A DNA stretch of 64,000 nt from Polyangiaceae bacterium (GTDB taxonomy: Bacteria; Myxococcota_A; Polyangia; Polyangiales; Polyangiaceae): contig JACKEA010000003.1 in the NCBI GenBank assembly GCA_020633235.1, positions 496,001-560,000 on the forward strand, read 5' to 3'. Below the pieces are notes generated by a model. It was not told where the DNA came from and ran no database searches. It saw only the letters and a program-made list of their open reading frames with translations. Numbering within the stretch: position 1 is the stretch's first letter; the number at the start of each line of letters is the position of its first letter. Of this stretch, positions 42,406 through 50,124 are shown in pieces. Both the position numbers and the translations under genes were made by a program.

Positions 42406-42408
42406 TTC

Positions 42409-43860
42409 TCACACGCGGTAGTTGGGCGCTTCTTCCGTGATGATCACGTCATGGACGTGACTTTCCCGCAGCGCCGCCCCGGAGATGCGAATGAACTTGG
42501 CGTTCTTGCGCAGCTCCGAGATCGTCTGTGAGCCCGTGTAGCCCATGCCGGAGCGCACGCCTCCAATGAGCTGCGCGATCACGGAGCCGAGGGAGCCGCG
42601 ATGAGGAACGCGTCCTTCGATGCCTTCCGGGACGAGCTTCTCGTCCGCGGTCCCGGCCTGCCCGTAGCGGTCTTTGCTGCCGCGTTTCATCGCGCCCAAC
42701 GAGCCCATGCCGCGGTACACCTTGTAGCTGCGCCCCTGATACAAGACGAGCTCACCCGGCGCTTCGTCGGTGCCCGCGAACAGTGAGCCGATCATGACGC
42801 AGGACGCGCCAGCGGCGATTGCCTTGGTGACGTCACCGGAGAACTTGATACCGCCGTCGGCGATCACCGGGACGTCGTGCCGATCCGCCACGGCCACGCA
42901 ATCCGAGATGGCCGTGATCTGTGGAACGCCTATACCCGCAACGATGCGCGTGGTGCAGATGCTGCCGGGACCGATACCGACCTTGACGGCGTCCACTCCT
43001 GCGTCGATCAACGCCTGCGTCGCCTCGGCGGTCGCGATGTTGCCGGCGATGATCTGCATCTTGGGGTGACGCTTACGGGTGCTCCGGACGACGTCCAAGA
43101 CGCCCTTCGAGTGGCCGTGAGCGGTGTCCACCACGATGACGTCCACGCCGGCCTCGACCAGCGCCGCGGCCCGCGCTTCCGCGTCCGCGCCGGGGCCGAT
43201 CGCCGCGCCCACTCGGAGGCGACCGCGGTCGTCCTTCACGGCCAGGGGATTGCGCTCGGCCTGCAGCAAGTCCTTGATGGTGATGAGACCCACGAGCTTG
43301 CCGCCGTCCACCACCAAGAGCTTCTCGATGCGATGCTTGTGGAGCAGCTCCCGCGCGCGGTCCGGCTTCACGCCGGGGTCCACCGTGACCAGCTTCGTGG
43401 TCATCAGCGCGCTCACCGGTTGGTCGAGGTTCTTCTCGAAACGAATGTCACGGGCCGTGAGGATGCCGACCGGCGTGTCCCCTTCCACGACGGGCACCCC
43501 GGATACGTCGTGCTCGCGCATTATGGCGACGGCCTCGCGCAGGGATTGGGACGGCATCACCGTGACGGGATCGGTGATGATGCCGCTCTCCGCACGCTTG
43601 ACTCGATCCACCTCCGCCGCTTGCTCTTCGGCCGAGAGGTTCTTGTGAATGATCCCGATGCCGCCGTGACGCGCCATGGCAATGGCTGAGCGCGCTTCCG
43701 TCACCGAGTCCATGGCGGCGCTGACCAACGGAATGTTCAGCTCGATTCCGCGGGTGATGCGGGAACGCAGATCCACCTGCGCCGGCAACACCTCGCTGTA
43801 GGCGGGAACGAGCATGACGTCGTCGAACGTCAGGCACTCGCGGAGGTCCTTATCCAGCAT
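42409..43860 (-). CDS. guaB: Inosine-5'-monophosphate dehydrogenase
   Basis: 483 residues from ATG 43860 (MLDKDLRECLTFDDVMLVP), the usual GuaB start; the frame extends further but without family similarity. (beta/alpha)8 barrel with two CBS domains inserted (~95-205: VTVMPSQSLREAVAIMREHDVSGVPVV and KLVTVDPGVKPDRAREL). The active-site loop is GIGPGSICTTR (C302), with the GGIKFSGD phosphate-binding strand. It converts IMP to XMP with NAD+, the committed step to GMP. The guaA gene is not in the window. Convergent with the beta-barrel gene, stops three bases apart. Confidence 0.97.
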   Translation of the reverse strand: MLDKDLRECLTFDDVMLVPAYSEVLPAQVDLRSRITRGIELNIPLVSAAMDSVTEARSAIAMARHGGIGIIHKNLSAEEQAAEVDRVKRAESGIITDPVTVMPSQSLREAVAIMREHDVSGVPVVEGDTPVGILTARDIRFEKNLDQPVSALMTTKLVTVDPGVKPDRARELLHKHRIEKLLVVDGGKLVGLITIKDLLQAERNPLAVKDDRGRLRVGAAIGPGADAEARAAALVEAGVDVIVVDTAHGHSKGVLDVVRSTRKRHPKMQIIAGNIATAEATQALIDAGVDAVKVGIGPGSICTTRIVAGIGVPQITAISDCVAVADRHDVPVIADGGIKFSGDVTKAIAAGASCVMIGSLFAGTDEAPGELVLYQGRSYKVYRGMGSLGAMKRGSKDRYGQAGTADEKLVPEGIEGRVPHRGSLGSVIAQLIGGVRSGMGYTGSQTISELRKNAKFIRISGAALRESHVHDVIITEEAPNYRV

Positions 43861-43865
43861 GGCCA

Positions 43866-43893
43866 AGGATACCCCGAGCCCCGCGAGACTCAA
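43866..43893 (-). promoter_or_regulatory. Candidate guaB promoter
   Basis: On the minus strand TTGAGT (43893-43888) precedes TATCCT (43871-43866) with a 16-base spacer. The -10 ends five bases before the guaB ATG, so transcription would begin at or beside the start codon (leaderless). By-eye match. Confidence 0.35.
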
Positions 43894-43997
43894 AGCCACT
43901 GAAAAAAGCCGAGCGTCCTGTAACTGTCGAGCCCACGCTTGCGCTCGCGGGAGGCGCCGGTACATTTGTCGCGCCTCATTAGCTCGGGAGCGTGGAA

Positions 43998-45227
43998 ATG
44001 AAGCGAGTCGTCGCGACGGCAGCAGTGGCTTTCGCCTGCTTGGTCGCAGCCTGCAGCTCGGAGCCGGATCACGTCGTCCTCACGGACGGCACGTCGCAGC
44101 GCATCGTGGGCGGCACCTTCGACGAAGCCGACTCGGCCGTCGTCGGCTTGGCCATCAACGGGGAATCCATCGGCTTCAACTTCTTCTCCGGTCACTGTAG
44201 CGGCACGCTGATCGCACCGAACCTGGTGCTCACCGCGCGCCACTGCGTGGCCCTCACGCAGGGTGGCGGCACCCAGGGCAGCGTGGTGTGCGGTCAAACG
44301 AACTTCGGGTTCCAAGGACCGGGCAGCGTCTTCCGAGCCACGACCAAGGCGATCCGGCCCAACGCCGACGGACCGGATTTCTACAAGGGCACGGACAGCG
44401 TGCGCGTGCCGGAGAGCTCCACGGACATCTGCGGCAACGACATCGCGCTGATCATCCTGGAGGGCGCCGGCGTGCCAGCAGAAGAGGCCACGCCCATCAT
44501 CCCGCGCATCGATTCGCGGCCCGAGCAGGGCGAGCCCTTCGCGGCCATCGGCTACGGGCTCACGGACCCGAACGACAACGGCAGCAGCGGCACCCGCATG
44601 CGCTTGGACGACTCCCCGGTCAACTGCCTGGGCGGACTGTGCGGCGGTGTGTTCGGCGATTCCGTGAAGGAGAGCGAGTGGCTGGGAGACAGCCAGACGT
44701 GTCCGGGAGATTCCGGCGGTCCCGCCATCGACGCGAAGGGCCGGGTGATGGGCGTGCTGTCGCGAGGGCCACAAGGCTGCATCCAGAGCGTCTACGGGGA
44801 CGTGAGCGCCTGGAAGGACCTCGTGATGAAGACGGCCATCGACGCCGCGAACCTCGGCGGCTACGAGCCGCCGTTCTGGGCCACCAGCGGTTCCAGCGAG
44901 CCGCCGGTGGCAAAGCCGGACGCCGGTCCCGACCCGTTGGGTGAGCCCTGCACCGGACCCTGCAGCAACGGCTACCAATGCCTCAGCTCGGACGGCAAGA
45001 GCGGCATCTGCGTGCCCAGCTGCAATCCGAGCGTGGCCTGCCCCAGCGGCTACAGCTGCGACGAGACTCAATCCGTGTGCGTGCCCGCGAGCAATCCGAA
45101 CAAGGCCGGCGACGACTCCGGGCAGAGCTCGGGCTGTGCCGTCGCGGGTCCGGTGCGTCCCGTACCGTGGATCGTCGGCGTCGGCTTGGTCGCCCTCGGC
45201 GTGGTGTTGCGCCGGCGTCGGAGGTGA
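43998..45227 (+). CDS. Trypsin-like serine protease, lipoprotein signal plus MYXO-CTERM-type tail
   Basis: 409 residues from ATG 43998; a GTG at 43992 is also open. Lipobox CLVAAC (C19). S1 domain (~36-285): RIVGGT, LTARHC (H82), GNDIALI (D148), TCPGDSGGP (S239). A linker then leads to a Cys-rich segment (~315-365: CTGPCSNGYQCLSSDGKSGICV, CNPSVACPSGYSCDE). The end has GCAVAG, a hydrophobic helix (PWIVGVGLVALGVVL) and RRRRR: the Gly-Cys/TM/Arg pattern of MYXO-CTERM sorting signals. It would be cell-surface anchored. The IVGG start implies zymogen cleavage. Divergent from guaB. Confidence 0.9.
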   Translation: MKRVVATAAVAFACLVAACSSEPDHVVLTDGTSQRIVGGTFDEADSAVVGLAINGESIGFNFFSGHCSGTLIAPNLVLTARHCVALTQGGGTQGSVVCGQTNFGFQGPGSVFRATTKAIRPNADGPDFYKGTDSVRVPESSTDICGNDIALIILEGAGVPAEEATPIIPRIDSRPEQGEPFAAIGYGLTDPNDNGSSGTRMRLDDSPVNCLGGLCGGVFGDSVKESEWLGDSQTCPGDSGGPAIDAKGRVMGVLSRGPQGCIQSVYGDVSAWKDLVMKTAIDAANLGGYEPPFWATSGSSEPPVAKPDAGPDPLGEPCTGPCSNGYQCLSSDGKSGICVPSCNPSVACPSGYSCDETQSVCVPASNPNKAGDDSGQSSGCAVAGPVRPVPWIVGVGLVALGVVLRRRRR

Positions 45228-45264
45228 AGATCGTCCTCGCCGGGGGTAGCGGGCAGGTCGGCGG

Positions 45265-45699
45265 CTAGAAGCTCCGCACGCTGGCGACCTGGGTGCCCAG
45301 CACCACGACACACAGCGCGGCAAGGGCGGCGAAGGCGAAGAACAACGCCGCGACTCGCCGCACTGCCGTGGCCTGCTTGGGCGCGACGAAAGCCGCAATG
45401 GCCGCGCCCAGGGCCAGGCCGACCACCACCACCGCGACATGCTCCTTGGTCTCGAACATGAGCCCCGCGCGCACGCTGTCGGTGAACAGATGCCGCTTCA
45501 CCAGCGCGCGATAGGCGCCGTACATCGCGATGCCGGTGCCGTACACAGCCAGCGTGAAGGCGGTGGAGAGGCCGACCGCCCAACGATTGCGGCGGGTGAG
45601 CGGCTTGCCCTGACGCAACAGGAGCGCCGGGTGCACCAGGGCCGCGACCGTGAGCACGCCGAGATGGCCGTGGATGGATTCGAACAGACGCCAGAACAT
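45265..45699 (-). CDS. Four-helix membrane protein with conserved-looking histidines
   Basis: 144 residues from ATG 45699, which overlaps the previous stop by one base (TGATG). Four hydrophobic helices: ~12-30, ~45-63, ~85-103, ~115-138. Histidines near membrane ends (HGHLG, VHPALLL, KEHVAVVV) recall b-type heme or metal ligands, but no family is recognised. It is last gene of the porin-phosphatase-membrane-protein operon. Function unknown. Confidence 0.65.
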   Translation of the reverse strand: MFWRLFESIHGHLGVLTVAALVHPALLLRQGKPLTRRNRWAVGLSTAFTLAVYGTGIAMYGAYRALVKRHLFTDSVRAGLMFETKEHVAVVVVGLALGAAIAAFVAPKQATAVRRVAALFFAFAALAALCVVVLGTQVASVRSF

Positions 45700-46019
45700 C
45701 AGGGGTACACGAAGGTGCAGACGAGCAAGAGGGGGACCAGGACGACCGCCGCCCACGAGACGACGCGACGGACGTCCGCGGTGTTTCCGCGGCGGGCCAA
45801 CAAGATCGTCAAGACCAAGGCCACCACCACGCCCCACCACACCGCCACTCCGACGCGCCAGTAGTACGCGGTATGCAAGCTCCGGAGGATCATGCGCGGA
45901 TCGCCCGTTTCACCGCGAAGCCACTCGTAGAGCCGCTCGGCGACGTAGGTCACCGGCACCGCCAAGCCGAACACGAGAGCGACCACCGCCCAACGTTCGC
46001 GGGTCTCGTCACTCGTCAT
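45699..46019 (-). CDS. Three-helix membrane protein of unknown function
   Basis: 106 residues from ATG 46019, supported by AAGGAGG six bases upstream. Hydrophobic helices ~9-25, ~53-72 and ~82-103. A charged loop (AERLYEWLRGETGDPRMILRSLHTAYYWR) contains one His and several aromatics. It overlaps the upstream 48-residue gene by 11 bases and the downstream gene by one. No family recognised. Confidence 0.65.
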   Translation of the reverse strand: MTSDETRERWAVVALVFGLAVPVTYVAERLYEWLRGETGDPRMILRSLHTAYYWRVGVAVWWGVVVALVLTILLARRGNTADVRRVVSWAAVVLVPLLLVCTFVYP

Positions 46020-46155
46020 CGTCGTCCTCCTTCTTCTTTTCGGGTCGACGAACGGTGAGGGCCAGCACCGTGAGGAGAGAACCGCCCAGGGCGGTGAGGC
46101 TGACCAAGAGCTCGAAGGTCGTTCCGCTCGAGCCGTTCTGCGTGGGACGCTGCAT
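46009..46155 (-). CDS. 48-residue single-pass membrane protein
   Basis: The sequence opens MQRPTQNGSSGTTFELLVSL, continues as a hydrophobic helix (~14-34) and ends EKKKEDDDDE. AGAGG lies five bases before its ATG. Its start is one base from the stop of the TPR gene and its end overlaps the next gene by 11 bases, so translation is coupled on both sides. The acidic C-terminus would face the cytoplasm if the helix is oriented by the R-R pair. Small size and exact fit argue that it is real. Confidence 0.7.
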   Translation of the reverse strand: MQRPTQNGSSGTTFELLVSLTALGGSLLTVLALTVRRPEKKKEDDDDE

Positions 46156-46156
46156 C

Positions 46157-47128
46157 TCAACCTCTGCGGAAGGACATCACCAGGCCGAGCAACGCTTCGG
46201 CGTGATCCAGAGCCAGATACACCACGGCCACGTGGGAGAGCACGCCGAGCACGACCAGCACGCGGCGCTGTGAGCTGCGCTCGAGCCCCGGGCCGATGAG
46301 CAGCGCCAAAAGCGTGACGAGGGCGGTGCCCGGCGCCAGAAATAGCATCGTTCGCCAGGTTTCCGGGCGATGACGAGCCGCGATGACGAGAGGCAAGCCT
46401 GCGGTCCAGGCCACGGCGAAGAGGCTGAGCGGGGACAACCCCGACAGCAGATTCTTACGTGCCCCGAAGATCAGGCCGAGCACCACGAATGCGCCCAAGA
46501 TCAGGAAGGACGCCGGCCGCGCCCAACGTCGCACGAGGGCCAGCTCCACGTAGGTGGCCTCCGTGCGCGCACCGAGCCCGGCCTTCTTCAGGGTATCCAG
46601 GGATCCGCTCAGGTCTCCGAGCCGCGCCCGTGCGATGGCTAGTCCGTTGGTGGCGCGCATCCAATCGGCGTCGTCGAGGCCCGGCTCGGCCAGCCACGCT
46701 TCGTACGCGCTCACCGCACGCTCCGGCTGCTCGAGCCGCAGCAGGAACGTGTCGGCAATCAACGCCCGAGATTCGCGCCGCACGCGGCCTGCCGGGAACC
46801 CGTTCACCTGCCGTTCGAAGGCTTCGAGCTGCGCGGCGTTCGGCTCCCGAACGCGCCGCTGCTTCTCGAAGGCGACCAGGGGGCGGAAGTCGCCTTCGCT
46901 GCGGTCCTTCAAGTAGGCGATGCGCTGCGCGGCCCGCCGCGACAGGCGCGAATGCGGCGCGAGCGCCAGCGCTTCGGTGTATGCGGAGAGCGCGCCGTCG
47001 AAATCGAAAGCGCGCTCGGCCTGCTCCGCTCGTCGTAGGGCTTGGGACTGGGTCTCGGCGCGTGCGCCCGCCGCGAGCAAGAGCACGACGAGCGCCGCGA
47101 GCAGCGCTCGTGCGGCTCTCTCCAACAT
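46157..47128 (-). CDS. Exported TPR protein with C-terminal membrane helices
   Basis: 323 residues. A signal peptide (LLAALVVLLLAAGARA) is followed by a TPR-like region (~28-200, RAFDFDGALSAYTEALALAP; RAVSAYEAWLAEPGLDDADW; LGDLSGSLDTLKKAG). Four transmembrane helices then occupy ~210-320 (FLILGAFVVLGLIFGARK; LSLFAVAWTAGLPLVI; TMLFLAPGTALVTLLALLIG; VLVVLGVLSHVAVVYLAL). It lies two bases after the phosphatase stop. It may scaffold the small membrane proteins encoded after it. Function unknown. Confidence 0.75.
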   Translation of the reverse strand: MLERAARALLAALVVLLLAAGARAETQSQALRRAEQAERAFDFDGALSAYTEALALAPHSRLSRRAAQRIAYLKDRSEGDFRPLVAFEKQRRVREPNAAQLEAFERQVNGFPAGRVRRESRALIADTFLLRLEQPERAVSAYEAWLAEPGLDDADWMRATNGLAIARARLGDLSGSLDTLKKAGLGARTEATYVELALVRRWARPASFLILGAFVVLGLIFGARKNLLSGLSPLSLFAVAWTAGLPLVIAARHRPETWRTMLFLAPGTALVTLLALLIGPGLERSSQRRVLVVLGVLSHVAVVYLALDHAEALLGLVMSFRRG

Positions 47129-47130
47129 CG

Positions 47131-48549
47131 CTACCGGGTGTACTCGAAAGCGTCGATCTCGGAGCCATCCAGACGCAACGCCTTGTACCGGAGGGTGCCG
47201 CCCTCAACTTCCAACACCAAGAAATTGTTGGTCTTTTCCGTCAGGTACGCGGTGTCGCAGGCGGACGCCGGATCGGCGTTGTAGAGGTCGCCGCCGGCGC
47301 CGGCACTGACCACGTAGATGGTTCCGCTGCCACCCACCGGAATGCCGCCGGCACCGCTGTTGGCCACCTGGCCATCGGTGGAACCGGTCTTGAAGCCGCG
47401 AATGGGCAGCGTGCGCTGGTAGTTGTGCACGTGCCCGGTGAGCACCACGTCCACCTTGTACTGGTCGAACAGCGGCTGCCACGTCGCTCGCGGCGCGTCG
47501 CTGTCGCCTTGATGGGTGCTGCCGCAGGTGTACGGCGGCGTGTGGAACACGGCGAACACCCACGGCGTTACGTTGCGATCCACCGCTTCGAGATCCGCCT
47601 TGATGAAATCCACCTGAGCCTTGAGCTTGGAATTGCCCTCACTGTCGAGCATCAAGAAGTGCGCGTTGGCGTAGTCGAAGGAGTACCACTCCTCCCCCTG
47701 AGCGGTCTCGCCCTGGCTCACCTTCTGCGGCACGGCGAACTGGCCCACGTAATACACGGAAAGGTTGTCGTGGTTGCCGTTGACCGGCATCAGCGGCCGC
47801 GTCGCGATCATGTCCTGGGTGGAGTAGCTACCCGTGCTGCTCTCGAACAGCGCATCCCAGTGTTGCTGATTCGTGGTGTTGTCGATGAAGTCGCCGCTGA
47901 AGATCTGGAAGTCCACGCCCATGGTGGAGAGCTTCTCCTGGATCTGCGCGAAGACCTCGGGACCGCTGCGGGAGTCTCCCGTCACGGCGAAGCGAAACAC
48001 GTCCGAAGAGCCCTTCTTCGGCGCGGTGGCGATGTCGTAGGTGGAGCTCCAGTGCCCGGGCCCGCCTACCTTGTAATAGTAGGTCGTGTCCTCCGTGAGC
48101 CCGCACACGTGGGTCTCGTGCACCCGGAGCTTCTGGTCCTGGAAGATGGGGCTGCCGAACTGCATGGTGTGGCCCGTCTGCAGCGTCACACCGTTGCCCG
48201 CGCCATCCGCGGCCTCCACGGCAGCCTTGTCGGAGCCGTACAGGATCTCGGTGCGCTTGGTGTCCAGATCCGTCGCCCAGTTGATGGCAAAGGTCGTCTC
48301 CGGAGAGCCCGCCCAGCTGGCGTGAATGTGCTTCGGCGTGGGCTCGGCCCCCACTACGTCCTCGTCACCACCCACTTCTTCGATACCTTCGGGAGCGCTC
48401 ACCGTGTAGTCGCAGCCCTCCGGCGTGTACGGCAGCTCCAAGGTGGTGTTGGTCGGCGTCTTCTTGGCCGCCTTGCCGGTGTCCTCGCCGCAGCCTGCGG
48501 CAGCGACGAGGGCCGACGCCGCCAAGATCCAGTAGATAGAGCGATACAT
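47131..48549 (-). CDS. Purple acid phosphatase-type metallophosphoesterase lipoprotein
   Basis: 472 residues from ATG 48549, with GGAGA nearby upstream. Lipobox VAAAGC (C20). An N-terminal Fn3-like PAP domain (~70-170: KHIHASWAGSPETTFAINWATD; VCGLTEDTTYYYKVGG) is followed by the catalytic domain. Its metal motifs are AVTGDSRSG, SGDFIDN, PVNGNHDN, FHTPPYT and LTGHVHNYQR, the five-motif set of dinuclear metallophosphatases. It probably releases phosphate from organic esters in the periplasm or at the surface. It follows a phosphate-type porin by 17 bases, consistent with phosphate scavenging. Confidence 0.9.
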   Translation of the reverse strand: MYRSIYWILAASALVAAAGCGEDTGKAAKKTPTNTTLELPYTPEGCDYTVSAPEGIEEVGGDEDVVGAEPTPKHIHASWAGSPETTFAINWATDLDTKRTEILYGSDKAAVEAADGAGNGVTLQTGHTMQFGSPIFQDQKLRVHETHVCGLTEDTTYYYKVGGPGHWSSTYDIATAPKKGSSDVFRFAVTGDSRSGPEVFAQIQEKLSTMGVDFQIFSGDFIDNTTNQQHWDALFESSTGSYSTQDMIATRPLMPVNGNHDNLSVYYVGQFAVPQKVSQGETAQGEEWYSFDYANAHFLMLDSEGNSKLKAQVDFIKADLEAVDRNVTPWVFAVFHTPPYTCGSTHQGDSDAPRATWQPLFDQYKVDVVLTGHVHNYQRTLPIRGFKTGSTDGQVANSGAGGIPVGGSGTIYVVSAGAGGDLYNADPASACDTAYLTEKTNNFLVLEVEGGTLRYKALRLDGSEIDAFEYTR

Positions 48550-48566
48550 CTCGGTTGTCTCCAATC

Positions 48567-49865
48567 TCAGAGCCCCGCCGTGGCCTGAAACCACACGACG
48601 TCGTTCTTGATGCCCACGAAGGTTCCGTCGGAGTTGGTCACGTCCTCGGTCTCGCGGTTCATCTGGTAATTCAGCGAAAGTCGGAGATTCTGCTTGCTGT
48701 TCGGGAAGTAGTTCACGCCGAAGGTCAGCCGGTAGCGGCTGGGGGGATTGTCTGCGTCACCGTAGGAGCTGGGCCCCAAGTAGCCGGGGGTCTTCTCGTC
48801 TCCGCCGAAGAACTTGCACTTACCGGTGTTCGCGTTGCAGGGCGACTGCGGGTTCACCTGATCGAAACGTGCCAGCACCTCGAGGGAGTGCTCGCCGGGC
48901 AGAACCAGCTCCGGCAGGACGTATTGCACCTGCACCGAACCGCCGGTGGCGATGTGATCCGGGCGCGCCACCGCGCCACCGGGGCCGCACGCCTGATCGT
49001 ACGCCAGAAAATCCCCCAGGCCCGCAGACTCGCCATTCTTGAACCACACGAAGGTGGCGCTGGCGTAGAGCCCCTGATAGCGAAACTCGGCATCGGAGGT
49101 GAAACCTCGGTTCCACTGGCCGCGGTCATCGCAGTTCGAGTACACGCCGCCCGCCACGCCCACTCGAGGCGTCTTGTTGCGCGCGATGTCGCTCTCGTTC
49201 TCGGCACCTTCGGGGAGACCGAGAGCGTGGAGCTGCGCACGCGCGGCGTACAAGTACGCGTCGTCGATGTTGTTGGTCGCGCCCGGGCCCTGTCCCAAGA
49301 ACATGCCCGCGAAGTACTCCAGCACCGGGGACGTCGACTCCGGCGAGAGATCACCGACCTTGCCGTAGACCATGCCGCCCAGGTCGCGCGGGCTCAGATA
49401 GCGCAGCGCCTGTCGGTCTTGCTGGAGCGGCGTGTACACGAGGCGATCGATGAACGCCAAGCGCTCTTCACTGAACATGAAGGTGCGCAAGAACGGCAGC
49501 TGGAACTGACCGAAGCGCACGTTGAACGCCGGGTGGAAGCGTGCATCAAGGTATCCGTCCTGCAGCTGCGAAACGGTCGCGTCGTACTCCACGCGCATCC
49601 AGAAGTACTGCTGGAGCCGGGCGCGAAAACCGAACCGCGCCCGCTGCAGCCAGAAGTTGTTGTCCTGGTTCGGGTTCGGTTGCGCGGGATCTGGGTCGTC
49701 TTGGCGCCAGATGTAGCCGGGCTGGATGTAGCCCGTCAGGTCCAGATTGCGGTTCTTCGCCTCGCTGTCCGGGTGTTCTTGCCAGACTCGGATGTCGGCG
49801 CGAGCAGGAGTGGTGAGAGCGAGGAGCAGGGCAATTCCAGCCCATCGACCAAGCAAGTGGCGCAC
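48567..49865 (-). CDS. Phosphate-selective-type porin (OprO/OprP-like)
   Basis: 432 residues. Signal peptide LLLALTTPARA. Barrel strands characteristic of porin O/P: GYIQPGYIW, FWLQRARFGFRARLQQYFWMRVEYDA, FNVRFGQFQLPFLRTFMFSEERLAFIDR, VQYVLPEL, RLTFGVNYFPN, and a C-terminal WFQATAGL. The R-x-G-Q-F-Q-x-P-F signature is typical of this family. It is first of a putative six-gene set; the adjacent acid phosphatase supports a phosphate/phosphoester uptake role. The window has no pst or phoR/phoB genes. Confidence 0.85.
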   Translation of the reverse strand: MRHLLGRWAGIALLLALTTPARADIRVWQEHPDSEAKNRNLDLTGYIQPGYIWRQDDPDPAQPNPNQDNNFWLQRARFGFRARLQQYFWMRVEYDATVSQLQDGYLDARFHPAFNVRFGQFQLPFLRTFMFSEERLAFIDRLVYTPLQQDRQALRYLSPRDLGGMVYGKVGDLSPESTSPVLEYFAGMFLGQGPGATNNIDDAYLYAARAQLHALGLPEGAENESDIARNKTPRVGVAGGVYSNCDDRGQWNRGFTSDAEFRYQGLYASATFVWFKNGESAGLGDFLAYDQACGPGGAVARPDHIATGGSVQVQYVLPELVLPGEHSLEVLARFDQVNPQSPCNANTGKCKFFGGDEKTPGYLGPSSYGDADNPPSRYRLTFGVNYFPNSKQNLRLSLNYQMNRETEDVTNSDGTFVGIKNDVVWFQATAGL

Positions 49866-49921
49866 ACCGCGACGCTAGTCGGGCGCGGTGATGGTCCCGC
49901 GACGTCTCTGTGACGGATTGA

Positions 49922-50122
49922 TTACTCGGCGCCGGTCAGGAGGTCGATGGCCGCTCGAAAGGCGTTGGCCCGGAGCTCTTGGCGCTCCACCAGGGACGGC
50001 CGGCCGAGACGTTGTGCCGCCTGCGACAGCTGCACCGCCTCTCGCTCCAAGCGCTCGGCTTCTCGCGTGAGCACGTCCAACACCAAGGCGCGTTGATCTT
50101 CCGGAAAGTCTGCCCAGGCCAT
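49922..50122 (-). CDS. 66-residue helical protein coupled to gcvPB
   Basis: From ATG 50122 (MAWADFPEDQRALVLDVLTR); the start is two bases after the gcvPB stop. Almost entirely amphipathic helix, with heptad-like stretches (REAERLEREAVQLSQAAQRL). No known domain. Likely a small coiled-coil protein; whether it interacts with glycine decarboxylase is unknown. It is last of the long hem/lpxK/gcvPB operon. Confidence 0.65.
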   Translation of the reverse strand: MAWADFPEDQRALVLDVLTREAERLEREAVQLSQAAQRLGRPSLVERQELRANAFRAAIDLLTGAE

Positions 50123-50124
50123 GG

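Noticed and set aside
49866..49921. Possible Pho box upstream of the porin (CGTCACA-GAGA-CGTCGCG on the minus strand)
   Set aside because: Spacing is right but the second half matches the TGTCAxA consensus poorly; not enough to call.
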